DNA of 43,814 bases from a virus, in IMG/VR virus record IMGVR_UViG_3300021437_000033, positions 1 to 43,814 of that record; one strand, given 5' to 3'. Below the pieces are notes generated by a model that saw only the letters and a program-made list of their open reading frames with translations, was not told the origin of the DNA and made no database searches. The position numbers and the translations under genes are program-made. Positions 1-7,168 of this stretch are shown here, piece after piece. Every line of letters starts with the position of its first letter. Position 1 is the first letter of the stretch.

Positions 1-165
1 GAGGTACGCGCCATGGAGGTCCGCGCCCCGGAGGTCCGCGCCCCGGAGGTCCGCGCCCTGGAGGTCCGCGCCCTGGAGGTCCGCGCCCTGGAGGTCCGCG
101 CCCCGGAGGTCCGCGCCCCGGAGGTCCGCGCTCTGGAGGTACGCGCCCCGGAGGTACGCGCCCTG
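1..165. repeat. 11 tandem 15-bp units (left end)
   Basis: Eleven units of gaggtNcgcgccNNg. On the minus strand each encodes one pentapeptide, G-A-(D/Y)-L-(Q/R/H). Units differ at three positions only, and the D/Y alternation comes from ggtccg versus ggtacg. The same array resumes at 43750. Confidence 0.95.
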
Positions 166-258
166 CTTGGCGCCTAACTCAACAGCGAGCTTGAGCGATT
201 CTGTCTCAACGGAAAATAGGACCGAAGAATCGAATCGTGATTTGATCTCGAATTTCAT
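1..258 (-). CDS. Pentapeptide-repeat protein, N-terminal part (gene continues at 43814)
   Basis: ATG at 258 follows a GGGGGGTGAG ribosome site. About 30 non-repetitive residues (begin [12 protein letters not shown]) precede consecutive A(D/Y)LxG pentapeptides to the window edge. The family folds as a right-handed quadrilateral beta helix; some members mimic DNA and protect or inhibit gyrase, others have unknown roles. If the ends are joined through the shared 5 bp, the reading frame continues into 43814..43483 and gives about 194 aa. The repeat count may be collapsed by assembly. The gene lies 12 bp after the previous stop, so it is probably co-transcribed with the 1.4 to 0.3 kb operon. Confidence 0.8.
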   Translation of the reverse strand, partial: MKFEIKSRFDSSVLFSVETESLKLAVELGAKQGAYLRGAYLQSADLRGADLRGADLQGADLQGADLQGADLRGADLRGADLHGAYL

Positions 259-270
259 TCACTCACCCCC

Positions 271-585
271 CTAGTCCACAAACGGCAGCATCGGCCCTTT
301 GGCTTCTGCGTAGGCTTGCAATGCTTCCCGATTCTCCATCACCCACCGTACCAGCATGGCGATGGCTACTTGCTCCACCCACTTGTTCACTTCGTGCTGT
401 AACACCTTGAAGAGATTAGAAGAACGGTTAAGTGCCGCTAATTCTAGGTCTTGCAGCGATACCTGAGAGGCAAAGAGAAGAAATTCCAGAGGGGGGAAGA
501 ACTCGGTACTATGTTGACTAAGCGAACTATACCTTATGGGACTACCAGTATTCACAAAACGCTCGCTTTGGGCGGCGGGATTCAT
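271..585 (-). CDS. Hypothetical protein, 104 aa
   Basis: No family recognised. The C-terminal half is amphipathic helical (WVEQVAIAMLVRWVMENREA) and ends in PFVD. The ATG lies 3 bp after the stop of the upstream gene in the junction GCC-TAG-CCC-ATG, which also occurs at the start of the 68-aa gene at 795. Fourth or fifth gene of the leftward operon that begins at 1444; the pentapeptide gene follows. Confidence 0.6.
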   Translation of the reverse strand: MNPAAQSERFVNTGSPIRYSSLSQHSTEFFPPLEFLLFASQVSLQDLELAALNRSSNLFKVLQHEVNKWVEQVAIAMLVRWVMENREALQAYAEAKGPMLPFVD

Positions 586-588
586 GGG

Positions 589-795
589 CTAGGCCCTAGC
601 TCCGTAAGTATCGCCAACCTTCTTGCTGCCCGTTGGCACCGTCACATAGATGGAAGTTTTCAAGCCCCGCCGCATGACCGCCATGCGTTCGATAGCCTCG
701 GCATTGCGTTCTGTCTTACGCTCGCCCATTAGACCAAGTACTTTGCTCGTGCGAATGCTGACTTCGAGCACGTCATAAAGTTTTTCTTCGCTCAT
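589..795 (-). CDS. Hypothetical protein, 68 aa
   Basis: A small basic, helical protein (begins MSEEKLYDVLEVSIRTSKVL; contains ERKTERNAEAIERMAVMRRG). No family recognised. It starts 3 bp after the stop of the 67-aa gene through the same TAG-CCC-ATG junction as its downstream neighbour. Operon position and small size fit an early regulatory or host-interaction gene, but this is inference. Confidence 0.6.
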   Translation of the reverse strand: MSEEKLYDVLEVSIRTSKVLGLMGERKTERNAEAIERMAVMRRGLKTSIYVTVPTGSKKVGDTYGARA

Positions 796-798
796 GGG

Positions 799-1002
799 CT
801 AGGCTCGCTCGCTGGATTCGGTAACCTGTTCAGCGTTCCAACTTTTCAGGGCTCGCAATGCTCCGCCACCATAACCAGCAGAGTTCATCGCGTCAGCAGC
901 AGCGGATTGTCGGTCGTGTCCCCACCCCTCAAGAATTTCCGTTTTGTCGTGCCATTCCAGCGTTACCTTGTAGAGATGCTGAGTTCTCGTAGTTTCGCTC
1001 AT
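799..1002 (-). CDS. Hypothetical protein, 67 aa
   Basis: Begins MSETTRTQHLYKVTLEWHDK, with a beta-hairpin-like start followed by a Gly-rich middle (SAGYGGG). Not recognised. Preceded by GAGGTGAAAGC-ATG; the ATG overlaps the upstream stop by 4 bases, so translation is coupled. Confidence 0.65.
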   Translation of the reverse strand: MSETTRTQHLYKVTLEWHDKTEILEGWGHDRQSAAADAMNSAGYGGGALRALKSWNAEQVTESSERA

Positions 1003-1229
1003 GCTTTCACCTCTGCCGTGGATTCGGCTGCGGCTATACTCTGCTCCTCGGCTTGGCGGATGGCTTCGCGCAGCACCTTGGCAGCCAGTACCGGAGTTCC
1101 CAATTCAATGTGCGCTAGGGCCGCTTTGGCTGCGTCGCGCAGTTCGTCGCGCTGGCGGCGCAGGGTGTCACGGTCGGTTCGCAGATCGGCATACTCCATT
1201 GCCTGTCCAATTGTGAATTGTGTGCTCAT
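999..1229 (-). CDS. Hypothetical coiled-coil protein, 76 aa
   Basis: Nearly all helical, with charged heptads (RTDRDTLRRQRDELRDAAKA) and an Ala/Glu-rich tail. Short coiled-coil proteins of this kind are frequent in phage early operons. Start overlaps the stop of the HTH gene by 4 bases and has GGGAGTGAG upstream. Confidence 0.65.
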   Translation of the reverse strand: MSTQFTIGQAMEYADLRTDRDTLRRQRDELRDAAKAALAHIELGTPVLAAKVLREAIRQAEEQSIAAAESTAEVKA

Positions 1230-1444
1230 GCGCTCACTCCCTGCTCTTTGGACTGACGCGCCACAAAAACAACTTTCCGCTCAAGGCTCAGAGCATTCAG
1301 CACTAATTCTCCAGGCTCCCGGCGCTGGCTGAGAACGTCGCTCAAATAGGCTTCGCTGATACCGAGCTTGGCGGCAAGCGCCTTCTGCGACCCTTCTTCT
1401 GCGGCCATGTTGTAGAGCTTCCTAATGAGTTGTTCCTGCGTCAT
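1226..1444 (-). CDS. Small HTH (Cro/CI-like) DNA-binding protein
   Basis: 72 aa beginning MTQEQLIRKLYNMAAEEG. Residues about 17 to 45 (SQKALAAKLGISEAYLSDVL) form a clear helix-turn-helix, followed by a short beta-like segment. Proteins of this type act as repressors or Cro-like switches. I chose the ATG at 1444 rather than the in-frame ATG at 1453, because the -10 element (1452-1457) overlaps 1453 and leaves 7 bp before 1444, which implies a leaderless mRNA. It is first in the 1.4 to 0.2 kb operon. Confidence 0.8.
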   Translation of the reverse strand: MTQEQLIRKLYNMAAEEGSQKALAAKLGISEAYLSDVLSQRREPGELVLNALSLERKVVFVARQSKEQGVSA

Positions 1445-1451
1445 GGTGAGC

Positions 1452-1480
1452 ATATTCGCATATCAGCGGAATTGTGTCAA
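1452..1480 (-). promoter_or_regulatory. Sigma70-like promoter for the HTH operon, leaderless start
   Basis: Minus strand: -35 TTGACA (1480-1475), 17-bp spacer, -10 GAATAT (1457-1452), then GCTCACC and the ATG. Transcription should begin at or next to the A of the start codon. The core AATATGCTCACCATGA almost repeats at 38224-38239 in front of the replication initiator. AGTACTAG at 1510-1517 also occurs upstream of that second promoter. Confidence 0.75.
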
Positions 1481-1591
1481 GGGAAATCGTAGCGCCGGGT
1501 AAGATTGTGAGTACTAGGACTGTGCAAGAGGCAAGGCCGCGCTGTGGAAGGTCAGCCACGGCCCTGTCCGGGGGGTGAGGCAGAGGAAAAG

Positions 1592-1702
1592 CTAGGCTTT
1601 GTTAATGAGGTCTTTGAGCTTACTGACGCCGACGCCAGCCAGCGCCGCAACAAGCAATCCTATGAGAATCCACCAGCCGCCGCTTAGAGCGAATGCGTAC
1701 AT
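1592..1702 (-). CDS. 36-aa single-span membrane peptide
   Basis: ATG at 1702 with a near-perfect ribosome site TAAGGAGG 6 bp upstream. It reads MYAFALSGGWWILIGLLVAA then LAGVGVSKLKDLINKA: one hydrophobic helix and a short amphipathic basic tail. It lies downstream of the lysis genes and the tRNA-like element. A small holin-like or antiholin-like role is possible but unproven. Confidence 0.7.
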   Translation of the reverse strand: MYAFALSGGWWILIGLLVAALAGVGVSKLKDLINKA

Positions 1703-1743
1703 CGTTGCCTCCTTAGAAACTCAGGGCCAGTATTTCTCTGGCC

Positions 1744-1840
1744 CGAGAAGGTGTTGGATTTGAACCAACGATCTCTGAGCCTTTCGCCGAATAACAGACG
1801 GTCGCAAAGAACTGCGCTCAGTGGGTTAACCAGGCTCCCC
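1744..1840 (-). tRNA. tRNA-like element, aberrant
   Basis: Minus strand shows a textbook T arm: stem GTTGG/CCAAC around loop TTCAAAT (1769-1753). GGGGAG (1840-1835) can pair with CTTCTC (1750-1745), with two G-U pairs, as an acceptor stem. Upstream of the T arm, CTGAGC and GCTCAG form a 6-bp stem followed by AGATC, like an anticodon stem plus variable loop, but they enclose about 35 nt. The D-arm region is short, and CTGTTAT suggests a possible GTT (Asn) anticodon in an alternative fold. No CCA is encoded. It may be a degenerate tRNA, a tRNA with an insertion, or a tRNA mimic. Confidence 0.4.
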
Positions 1841-1845
1841 TAACC

Positions 1846-2484
1846 CTAGAACTTCTTCCCTGCTGCGTAGCCTATCGCTCCGCCAATCACCAAGTATTTT
1901 ACCACTTTCCAAGTTCTTTGCCAGGTCGTTCCGCCTCTTGCCGCTGTCAGCGCCGTATCGCGCTGCTGCTTCAACGAATCAATCTGCTTTTGGGCGAGAG
2001 TTTGTTGCGCTTCGCGGTCCTTCAGGTCGGCCTGAAGTTTCGGCAGTTCGAGCTTGCATTCTTCACAGGTATGGAGGTAGGTTTTGACCTGTGGAGCGTC
2101 TTCCAACATCACTTGAGCTACGGGTTGTGGGTTGGGGTTTTGCGGTGTCGCTGCTGGTGTTGTTATTTGGATGGGCGACTTTAACCCCATTAACTGTGAA
2201 ACGAGCTGCGCTATCTGTACTGGCGTCGTTGCTGTTTGGAATTTGCTATTCAGAGTTTCTAGTTGCTGCTTGTAAGCGGCATCGCGTTCCTTCATCTTCG
2301 CGTCAAAGTTCGCCGACAAAGTAGCGAGCTGCTTCTGGTAGGTACTCTGCGCAACCTGTACCGCGTCGCTGACAGCCTTCTCTCGAACGTGCTGGTCATG
2401 CTCGTGCAGCGCAATTCCGCCAATGACTACCGCGAGAACGGCCCCGGCGATTTCAGCGTGCAAACGTGACAACGTGAGGTTCAT
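1846..2484 (-). CDS. Spanin-like / coiled-coil membrane protein
   Basis: 212 aa. N-terminal hydrophobic segment (about residues 13-26, AGAVLAVVIGGIAL), two long coiled-coil regions (about 30-85 and 145-190), a Pro/Gln-rich linker between, and a C-terminal hydrophobic stretch (YLVIGGAIGYAAGKKF). Topology and position after DUF5675 and holin-like genes fit an i-spanin (Rz-like) that connects inner and outer membranes at lysis. It is longer than usual Rz proteins and has a second hydrophobic end. A CxxC (CEEC) occurs near residue 140. The ATG overlaps the previous stop by 4 bases. Confidence 0.55.
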   Translation of the reverse strand: MNLTLSRLHAEIAGAVLAVVIGGIALHEHDQHVREKAVSDAVQVAQSTYQKQLATLSANFDAKMKERDAAYKQQLETLNSKFQTATTPVQIAQLVSQLMGLKSPIQITTPAATPQNPNPQPVAQVMLEDAPQVKTYLHTCEECKLELPKLQADLKDREAQQTLAQKQIDSLKQQRDTALTAARGGTTWQRTWKVVKYLVIGGAIGYAAGKKF

Positions 2485-2924
2485 TTCTCTTCCACCGCCG
2501 CGTCTTGGACGGCTTCGGCATTATCCGGCACGAAGATGTCCCGTATCTCAATCGAACACCCTTCTCCCTCTATTGCTGCCTGAATCACCGGGAATAGTTC
2601 AGCGAACATCTCCCTGCTATGCCAAACGGCATCCTGGCTCTTTTCCTTGCCCACCAGGATACAACCTTTGGAGTCCAGCGGATAGTTCCCGTAGTGGATT
2701 TCGATTCCACTATGCCCTGGCACGGCCAGCAGCGGCATCAATCTGCCAAAATGAGGGGATGGGTAGAGCGAAATCGGATAGGTTCCCGCAGGGATGCAGT
2801 GAAAGTCGGCGGGGTATTCCGGCAGGGGCCTCTCAAGAGTCCAGCAGACGTGCTGGTCGTCCAGCGTCATCTCGCCTTGCGTGGATTGCGGGCTTTTCGT
2901 CTGCCGCTGAAGAACGAGGTTCAT
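2481..2924 (-). CDS. DUF5675-family protein, candidate lysis or peptidoglycan enzyme
   Basis: 147 aa with DUF5675 hallmarks: CWTLERPLPEYP (27-38), IPAGTYPISLYPSPHFG (44-60) and VPGHSGIEIHYGN...SKGCILVG (68-92). H77 and C88 within HxGN...SKGC resemble the His/Cys pair of L,D-transpeptidases, so peptidoglycan binding or hydrolysis is plausible; activity in the family is not established to my knowledge. It sits between holin-like and spanin-like genes, with 4-base overlaps on both sides. No classical endolysin is visible elsewhere, so it is the best candidate for that job. Confidence 0.8.
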   Translation of the reverse strand: MNLVLQRQTKSPQSTQGEMTLDDQHVCWTLERPLPEYPADFHCIPAGTYPISLYPSPHFGRLMPLLAVPGHSGIEIHYGNYPLDSKGCILVGKEKSQDAVWHSREMFAELFPVIQAAIEGEGCSIEIRDIFVPDNAEAVQDAAVEEK

Positions 2925-3121
2925 TTCGCGTTTGTGCCTCGCGGATAGCTGATATTTTCCGCTTGGAGAGCCCCTTGTTTTTCAGGATGGTTGTGCAGCC
3001 GGTATTCCCCCATCAACCATAGGATTTTGCGGAATCCTAGATAGAATCCGGCAAGTGCGGGCACTAGAACGAATCCAGCTTCAAGCAAGACGTGTGTCCA
3101 ATTGAATACTTCAGGTTGCAA
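2921..3121 (-). CDS. Small holin-like membrane protein, 66 aa
   Basis: One hydrophobic span (about residues 12-30, LEAGFVLVPALAGFYLGFRK) followed by GEYRLHNH, a sequence style common in small phage membrane proteins of lysis regions. The start is TTG at 3121 with GGAGG 6 bp upstream; it overlaps the end of the upstream gene by 11 bases. Probable holin or holin-associated protein. Confidence 0.65.
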   Translation of the reverse strand: MQPEVFNWTHVLLEAGFVLVPALAGFYLGFRKILWLMGEYRLHNHPEKQGALQAENISYPRGTNAK

Positions 3122-3335
3122 TAGAACCTCCGTTGCTGCCAGGCACTTTCAAAGCTACAGCTGCGCGATTGAGATTGCCCGACAGGCCGTGCAGAAACCG
3201 GAAAAGAAACTGGTAGAACAGCGAACTGCCTTGAATGGGGGTAGGCATGGCTCCCACAGCGGCTGAGAACACCCAATAGCTGATAAGCACTTTCCAGAAA
3301 AGTGGGTTCGCTAGCAGGTCCGTAATCGTGTTCAA
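3111..3335 (-). CDS. Small membrane protein of the lysis cassette, 74 aa
   Basis: Reads MNTITDLLANPLFWKVLISY WVFSAAVGAMP, then a helical segment FLFRFLHGLSGNLNRAAVAL. One or two membrane-interacting helices. Starts at TTG with GGAGGAAA upstream. This family recurs in phage genomes beside DUF5675 or holin genes; its function is unknown. Strand and spacing place it in the lysis operon. Confidence 0.7.
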   Translation of the reverse strand: MNTITDLLANPLFWKVLISYWVFSAAVGAMPTPIQGSSLFYQFLFRFLHGLSGNLNRAAVALKVPGSNGGSIAT

Positions 3336-3463
3336 GATTTCCTCCGTTTCGGCCTTACACGCAAAAGATGGTCATGCTGGCGCAAGAGCAATTGGAGAGC
3401 GTGAAGGAGTTTCGTTTCGAGCCCCGTCAAACGGTGAGTGTCCAATATCAGATTGTTCTTCAT
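3332..3463 (-). CDS. 43-aa basic helical peptide
   Basis: ATG at 3463 overlaps the TGA of the tailspike gene (ATGA) and has AAAGGTG upstream. Sequence MKNNLILDTHRLTGLETKLL continues with Leu/His/Arg-rich helix and a basic tail. No transmembrane span. Coupling at both ends supports a real gene. Function unknown. Confidence 0.6.
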   Translation of the reverse strand: MKNNLILDTHRLTGLETKLLHALQLLLRQHDHLLRVRPKRRKS

Positions 3464-5748
3464 TGCACCTTTGCCGCTGACAATCTCAACGCGTAAGTCC
3501 CTGTCCCTGTCGTGCAGGCTGTGTAGGCTGTCGAGTAGGTGATGTTCGCCGCCGCATTGACCCACACGGGGATCTGCGTGTTCGTCAGGCCCGTGGTCGT
3601 TCCAAGAGCTTGCGTGAAAGTCTGTGTTCGTGCTCCGGTCTCATCCGTCCAGCCGAGTGTCAACACAACTTGAGCCGGCCCTGGTGTCGCACAACTTACC
3701 GTCGAAGGCATGTAAATCTGAATCAGGTACTCGCCGATAGGTGCGGAAGCGACGAGATTTGCTGTGGCGATAAGAGCTGTCTGCGCGGCAAAGGATGCCA
3801 CACCGAATTGAACTGTCTTGCCCGTGAACGTTTGCGCCGCGCTGAGCAAGGCGACCGTATCCGACGCCACGGCAGGAATCGTATGCTGCTGAGCCGCCGA
3901 TGGGCCTATGGTTGATGCAATTGGCGCTGTCAGCGTCTTGTTCGTGAGCGTCTGCGTGGCGGCAATTCCAACAACCGTATCATTACCAGATAGAAACTGC
4001 CATCCGGCATTGACAGTGCCCGCTGCGAATCCGGCTGTCGGCGTTCCGGCGTTGCTCGAATACGGAGTATTGAAGTTGAAAATATAGTTCTGGCCAACTA
4101 AGTTGTTGGCCATCGTGCCTAAATCCCGTTCAAAAACAATTCCGTTGTCGCTTGCTGTCGCTGGGCCGAACAGGTGATTACCCTGCACACTGATATTGCT
4201 TACAGTCGCTCCGGCGTTGTTCACCTGAGCCCATATCCCGGCCACCTTGCCCGTTGACCCGCTCACGTCGAATGTGTTGCCAGTGACGTTCACCTTTGTG
4301 AGAGACAGTGCGCTACTCATGCCCATGTAGAGCGCCGCGAAAATGCCAGCTCCGGTATAACTGGCAACACAAGTATTTCCAGTAACCGAAATTTGCGTGT
4401 TGTTGCCGCCATTCGGGTTTATGTCAAAGCAACTGATAGGCGTGCCACTGACCGTGCCGAGATTGGCCTCATTTCCGGAGATAGTACCTCGATTGCCTAA
4501 GTGTTCATACGCTGCCACGGTGAACTGAAAACCGTTAGCAAAGAACTGGTTGCCGGATTGTGCAAAGTCATTCACATTGGAGTAGGAGTAGCCGCCATTC
4601 GTTCCTCCAGCAGTCAACCAGCATTTGTTCCCTGTATCGGTCAATCCGCCTACGGATGCTCCGCCAAAGACGCCAATTTCTTCACAGAAGGCTATTTTGC
4701 TGTTTTGCCCGGCGTGGAAGTGATTGCCCGCGACTGCGATTTCGTTGATGATCGAACCGGCAGCAGTGGCGTGAACAACGAACTCTCCTACGTCATTATT
4801 CTCAAACCGGATGTCTGTCATTGTAGAAGCAGCAGTTACGTTATTTACGAAGAAATCCAGGTCGGCGTTGTTCGCTGAATAGTTATTTGATATGTCCCAG
4901 TGAGAGCCGCCGCCAATTTCCACGATGCCATTGCCGGTAGTTGGCCCAAAATTGCTGACCACATTTTTACGAAAGACGCCAGGCTGGTTCCCTGTAGTTC
5001 CTCCGCCACTCATGACTATTTGCGCTCCTGCGACTGTAATGCCCACGCCTGGTCCTACGAAATTGCATCCTTCAAAACCGCTGCCTACGCCACTGGGCAA
5101 CAATCGACCCGCGGAAGTGAATGTAATGGTCGCATTGTTTTCACATTTGATGATGAGGTTGGCTACGGACCATGCTATGGATGAGGAAATAGTCTGATTT
5201 GAAGGCACTATCACTGTCGTGTTTGCGGAAGGGGCGGCAAGATAGGCGGCTAAGGTGGCAAACTTCGGCCCGTCAATATATACAATGTTGTTGAGCTGGC
5301 CTGCCGTCACTGCCCCTGTGAACGTCTCCGCCCCGCTGTGCGTGTTGTTGCCAGTGAAGGCGTTGTTGGCGCTGGTTGCTACGCAGGTCACGCCAGGAAT
5401 ACAGGAAACCACTACGACATATGGACCGCTGGGCGTCGTAATCCCGGCTCCGCTGAGCGTGTAATCGTACTGGCCTGGCGCAGCGTAAAATGTCGGGGCG
5501 TTCCCTAGCCCATCGGTCTTGAGCGGATTCGTGGTCTGATTGATAGCTTGTGTGAGCGCCGCGTCAGAGAACGCGCTGGCAAAGTTTGTGCATGGATTTC
5601 CCGTTGCGGGATGGACGCAGAAGGAAATCGTAGCCCCGGCCTTCGGCGCTCCGGTCGGCCCGAGGGTGGGCGGAATCGGGACTACTGCACCCTGACCGAA
5701 AGCCATTGCAGGGCACAGCAAAGCTAGGAATAGAGTCAGTTTACGCAC
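3460..5748 (-). CDS. Tailspike / receptor-binding protein, beta-helical, with signal peptide
   Basis: 762 aa. Residues 1-18 form a Sec-type signal peptide (RK, hydrophobic core LTLFLALLCPAMA, cut near AFG-QG). Residues 20-130 look like a virion-attachment or carbohydrate-like domain. About 165-560 is full of short Asn/Gly-rich repeats (SGNxF, VTGNTF, VQGNHLF) typical of a right-handed parallel beta helix as in tailspikes. TQTLTNKTLTAP (about 605-616) is a spacer motif common in tail fibres. The C-terminus (about 660-762) is a compact beta domain with Cys pairs. Starts with GTG after AAAGGAAA. Likely adsorption protein that may degrade host glycans. Confidence 0.8.
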   Translation of the reverse strand: MRKLTLFLALLCPAMAFGQGAVVPIPPTLGPTGAPKAGATISFCVHPATGNPCTNFASAFSDAALTQAINQTTNPLKTDGLGNAPTFYAAPGQYDYTLSGAGITTPSGPYVVVVSCIPGVTCVATSANNAFTGNNTHSGAETFTGAVTAGQLNNIVYIDGPKFATLAAYLAAPSANTTVIVPSNQTISSSIAWSVANLIIKCENNATITFTSAGRLLPSGVGSGFEGCNFVGPGVGITVAGAQIVMSGGGTTGNQPGVFRKNVVSNFGPTTGNGIVEIGGGSHWDISNNYSANNADLDFFVNNVTAASTMTDIRFENNDVGEFVVHATAAGSIINEIAVAGNHFHAGQNSKIAFCEEIGVFGGASVGGLTDTGNKCWLTAGGTNGGYSYSNVNDFAQSGNQFFANGFQFTVAAYEHLGNRGTISGNEANLGTVSGTPISCFDINPNGGNNTQISVTGNTCVASYTGAGIFAALYMGMSSALSLTKVNVTGNTFDVSGSTGKVAGIWAQVNNAGATVSNISVQGNHLFGPATASDNGIVFERDLGTMANNLVGQNYIFNFNTPYSSNAGTPTAGFAAGTVNAGWQFLSGNDTVVGIAATQTLTNKTLTAPIASTIGPSAAQQHTIPAVASDTVALLSAAQTFTGKTVQFGVASFAAQTALIATANLVASAPIGEYLIQIYMPSTVSCATPGPAQVVLTLGWTDETGARTQTFTQALGTTTGLTNTQIPVWVNAAANITYSTAYTACTTGTGTYALRLSAAKVQ

Positions 5749-5799
5749 TTCGGTTTCCTTTCGCCTTGACGGCTACCTATGTACGGCCATTTCCCCATC

Positions 5800-6036
5800 C
5801 TAGACACTTTCGCTTAACGTTCTCTCTTGTATTCCCATGCTCAATGGGAACAAACTTTCAGACATGTCGCTATTTTGGTGGTGCATAATCGCATTGCTTG
5901 TATCTCTAGCATTAGACGATTGGAAATCTTCGCGCATTTGGAAAAAGAATCGCAGCAAACAAGCGGCCCGCAAACTACCTACGATAGTTCCTCCAAGGTA
6001 ACTTCCCAGCGCCAGATTCAACCATATAACCAACAT
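5800..6036 (-). CDS. Possible small membrane protein, 78 aa
   Basis: An open frame that starts inside the end of the 397-aa gene (62-bp overlap) with a strongly hydrophobic start, MLVIWLNLALGSYLGGTIVG, and an unremarkable polar remainder. There is no good ribosome site. If it is not real, 5749-5974 is a 226-bp gap holding only the leader of the spike gene. Confidence 0.3.
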   Translation of the reverse strand: MLVIWLNLALGSYLGGTIVGSLRAACLLRFFFQMREDFQSSNARDTSNAIMHHQNSDMSESLFPLSMGIQERTLSESV

Positions 6037-7168
6037 TTTCAGGAAGTTGTAGCCCTCGCCGCTGCCATTCGTTGATTGCCGTCCTATCACCAGCCTTCAC
6101 CATCCTCAAAAGGTCTGGCTGCGGAACTGATTGATATGTCACTTTAATATCTGGCGGTTCTGATTCCGCGCTGACGATTTTCGCTTTTCCTGGTGCTGAA
6201 AATTTATCCACTAGTTGAATCGTTGGACCCAGCGCGGAAGGTGGACCAACTGCGGACGGCAGTTGCGCATTGCCGATTGGCTTATCTGTTGCGATCATGC
6301 CCTCGAATGGACTTGTTCTAACCTCTGGTGCGTTAACCGCTTTTCGTGCCGCTTGGAATTTCGCATAATAGGGAGATTTAGTCATCGGTATGACTTGTCC
6401 TGCCAATGGTTCCATCTCCGTGTATGCGCCCCCATAAAAGTTTGTAAGCTCAGGACGCTTAGGAAGAAACGCATCTGCTAAGGAAGGGCCAGTAAAGATA
6501 CCCGCAAGTTCTCCCGCTCCTGGAACACCCAAGGCATGACCAGCAGCAGCACCGCCAATTCGAGCTACTGCTTTAGTCGCTGGCGTCAGTTTGTTCTCTG
6601 GAGTGCGGACTACATCCGCTATACCAACCTTAGCGTTACGTGCCGCCGCCGCAAGGTCTTGGCCGCCCGCTTCCACTGGTTTCTTAAACATCGCAAGATT
6701 TGTTACTCCGCCAGCAATGTCCCCAGGTAATCCTTTCCAGTTCTTATTCTCTATGTCTTCGGCTGCTTGGTTAGCACCTGTGATGCTTTTACCAAACTCA
6801 AAGGGATGGCGTAACAGTCCATTCTCTCCGAATAGCATTCCAAGGATTCCTGTTCCGCCGATATTCCCTAGCTCCTTTGCGGGATGGGACCATAGGTTAC
6901 GCGGAAGTCCGGCTAATTCTCCAAGGCTTTTCGCTCCCTCTAGCGGGTGTGCGTAAACATCTTTAGCTTCTCGCACTAGTTCATCAATTGGATGCTGTGT
7001 TCCGAGCGTGACTTCACTGAATCTTTGCAAGGCATTTGGTTTAGATGATTCTGCTCGTACGGATCGAGCCTGTGTTCCGTCACTTACAAGAGTAGCTCCA
7101 GGTGGCAATTTTATCTGCGGCTTCGGCACTTCGCCGCTGACGAGCGTTGCGCCGGGAGGAAGACTCAA
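5975..7168 (-). CDS. Probable internal virion / ejection protein, 397 aa
   Basis: Begins with two copies of LPPGATLVS (residues 3-11 and 21-29), a motif I associate with the starts of large phage internal proteins. Residues about 90-240 are rich in Gly/Ala with amphipathic stretches (GIADVVR, AAAGHALGVPGAGELAGIF), as in ejected proteins that cross the envelope. It lies between the 528-aa coiled-coil protein (4-base overlap) and the tailspike. Role inferred from position and composition only. Confidence 0.5.
   Translation of the reverse strand: MSLPPGATLVSGEVPKPQIKLPPGATLVSDGTQARSVRAESSKPNALQRFSEVTLGTQHPIDELVREAKDVYAHPLEGAKSLGELAGLPRNLWSHPAKELGNIGGTGILGMLFGENGLLRHPFEFGKSITGANQAAEDIENKNWKGLPGDIAGGVTNLAMFKKPVEAGGQDLAAAARNAKVGIADVVRTPENKLTPATKAVARIGGAAAGHALGVPGAGELAGIFTGPSLADAFLPKRPELTNFYGGAYTEMEPLAGQVIPMTKSPYYAKFQAARKAVNAPEVRTSPFEGMIATDKPIGNAQLPSAVGPPSALGPTIQLVDKFSAPGKAKIVSAESEPPDIKVTYQSVPQPDLLRMVKAGDRTAINEWQRRGLQLPENVGYMVESGAGKLPWRNYRR

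Noticed and set aside
1-165. CRISPR or regulatory direct repeats
   Set aside because: Units are contiguous 15-mers with no spacers, and they encode pentapeptides in one frame.
451-732. Plus-strand 93-aa frame over the left regulatory operon
   Set aside because: It runs opposite two coupled minus-strand genes, has no ribosome site and no protein-like features.
1521-1590. GC-rich hairpin downstream of the 36-aa gene as a terminator
   Set aside because: GGCCG...CGGCC arms can pair with a bulge, but no T-run follows, so I do not call it.
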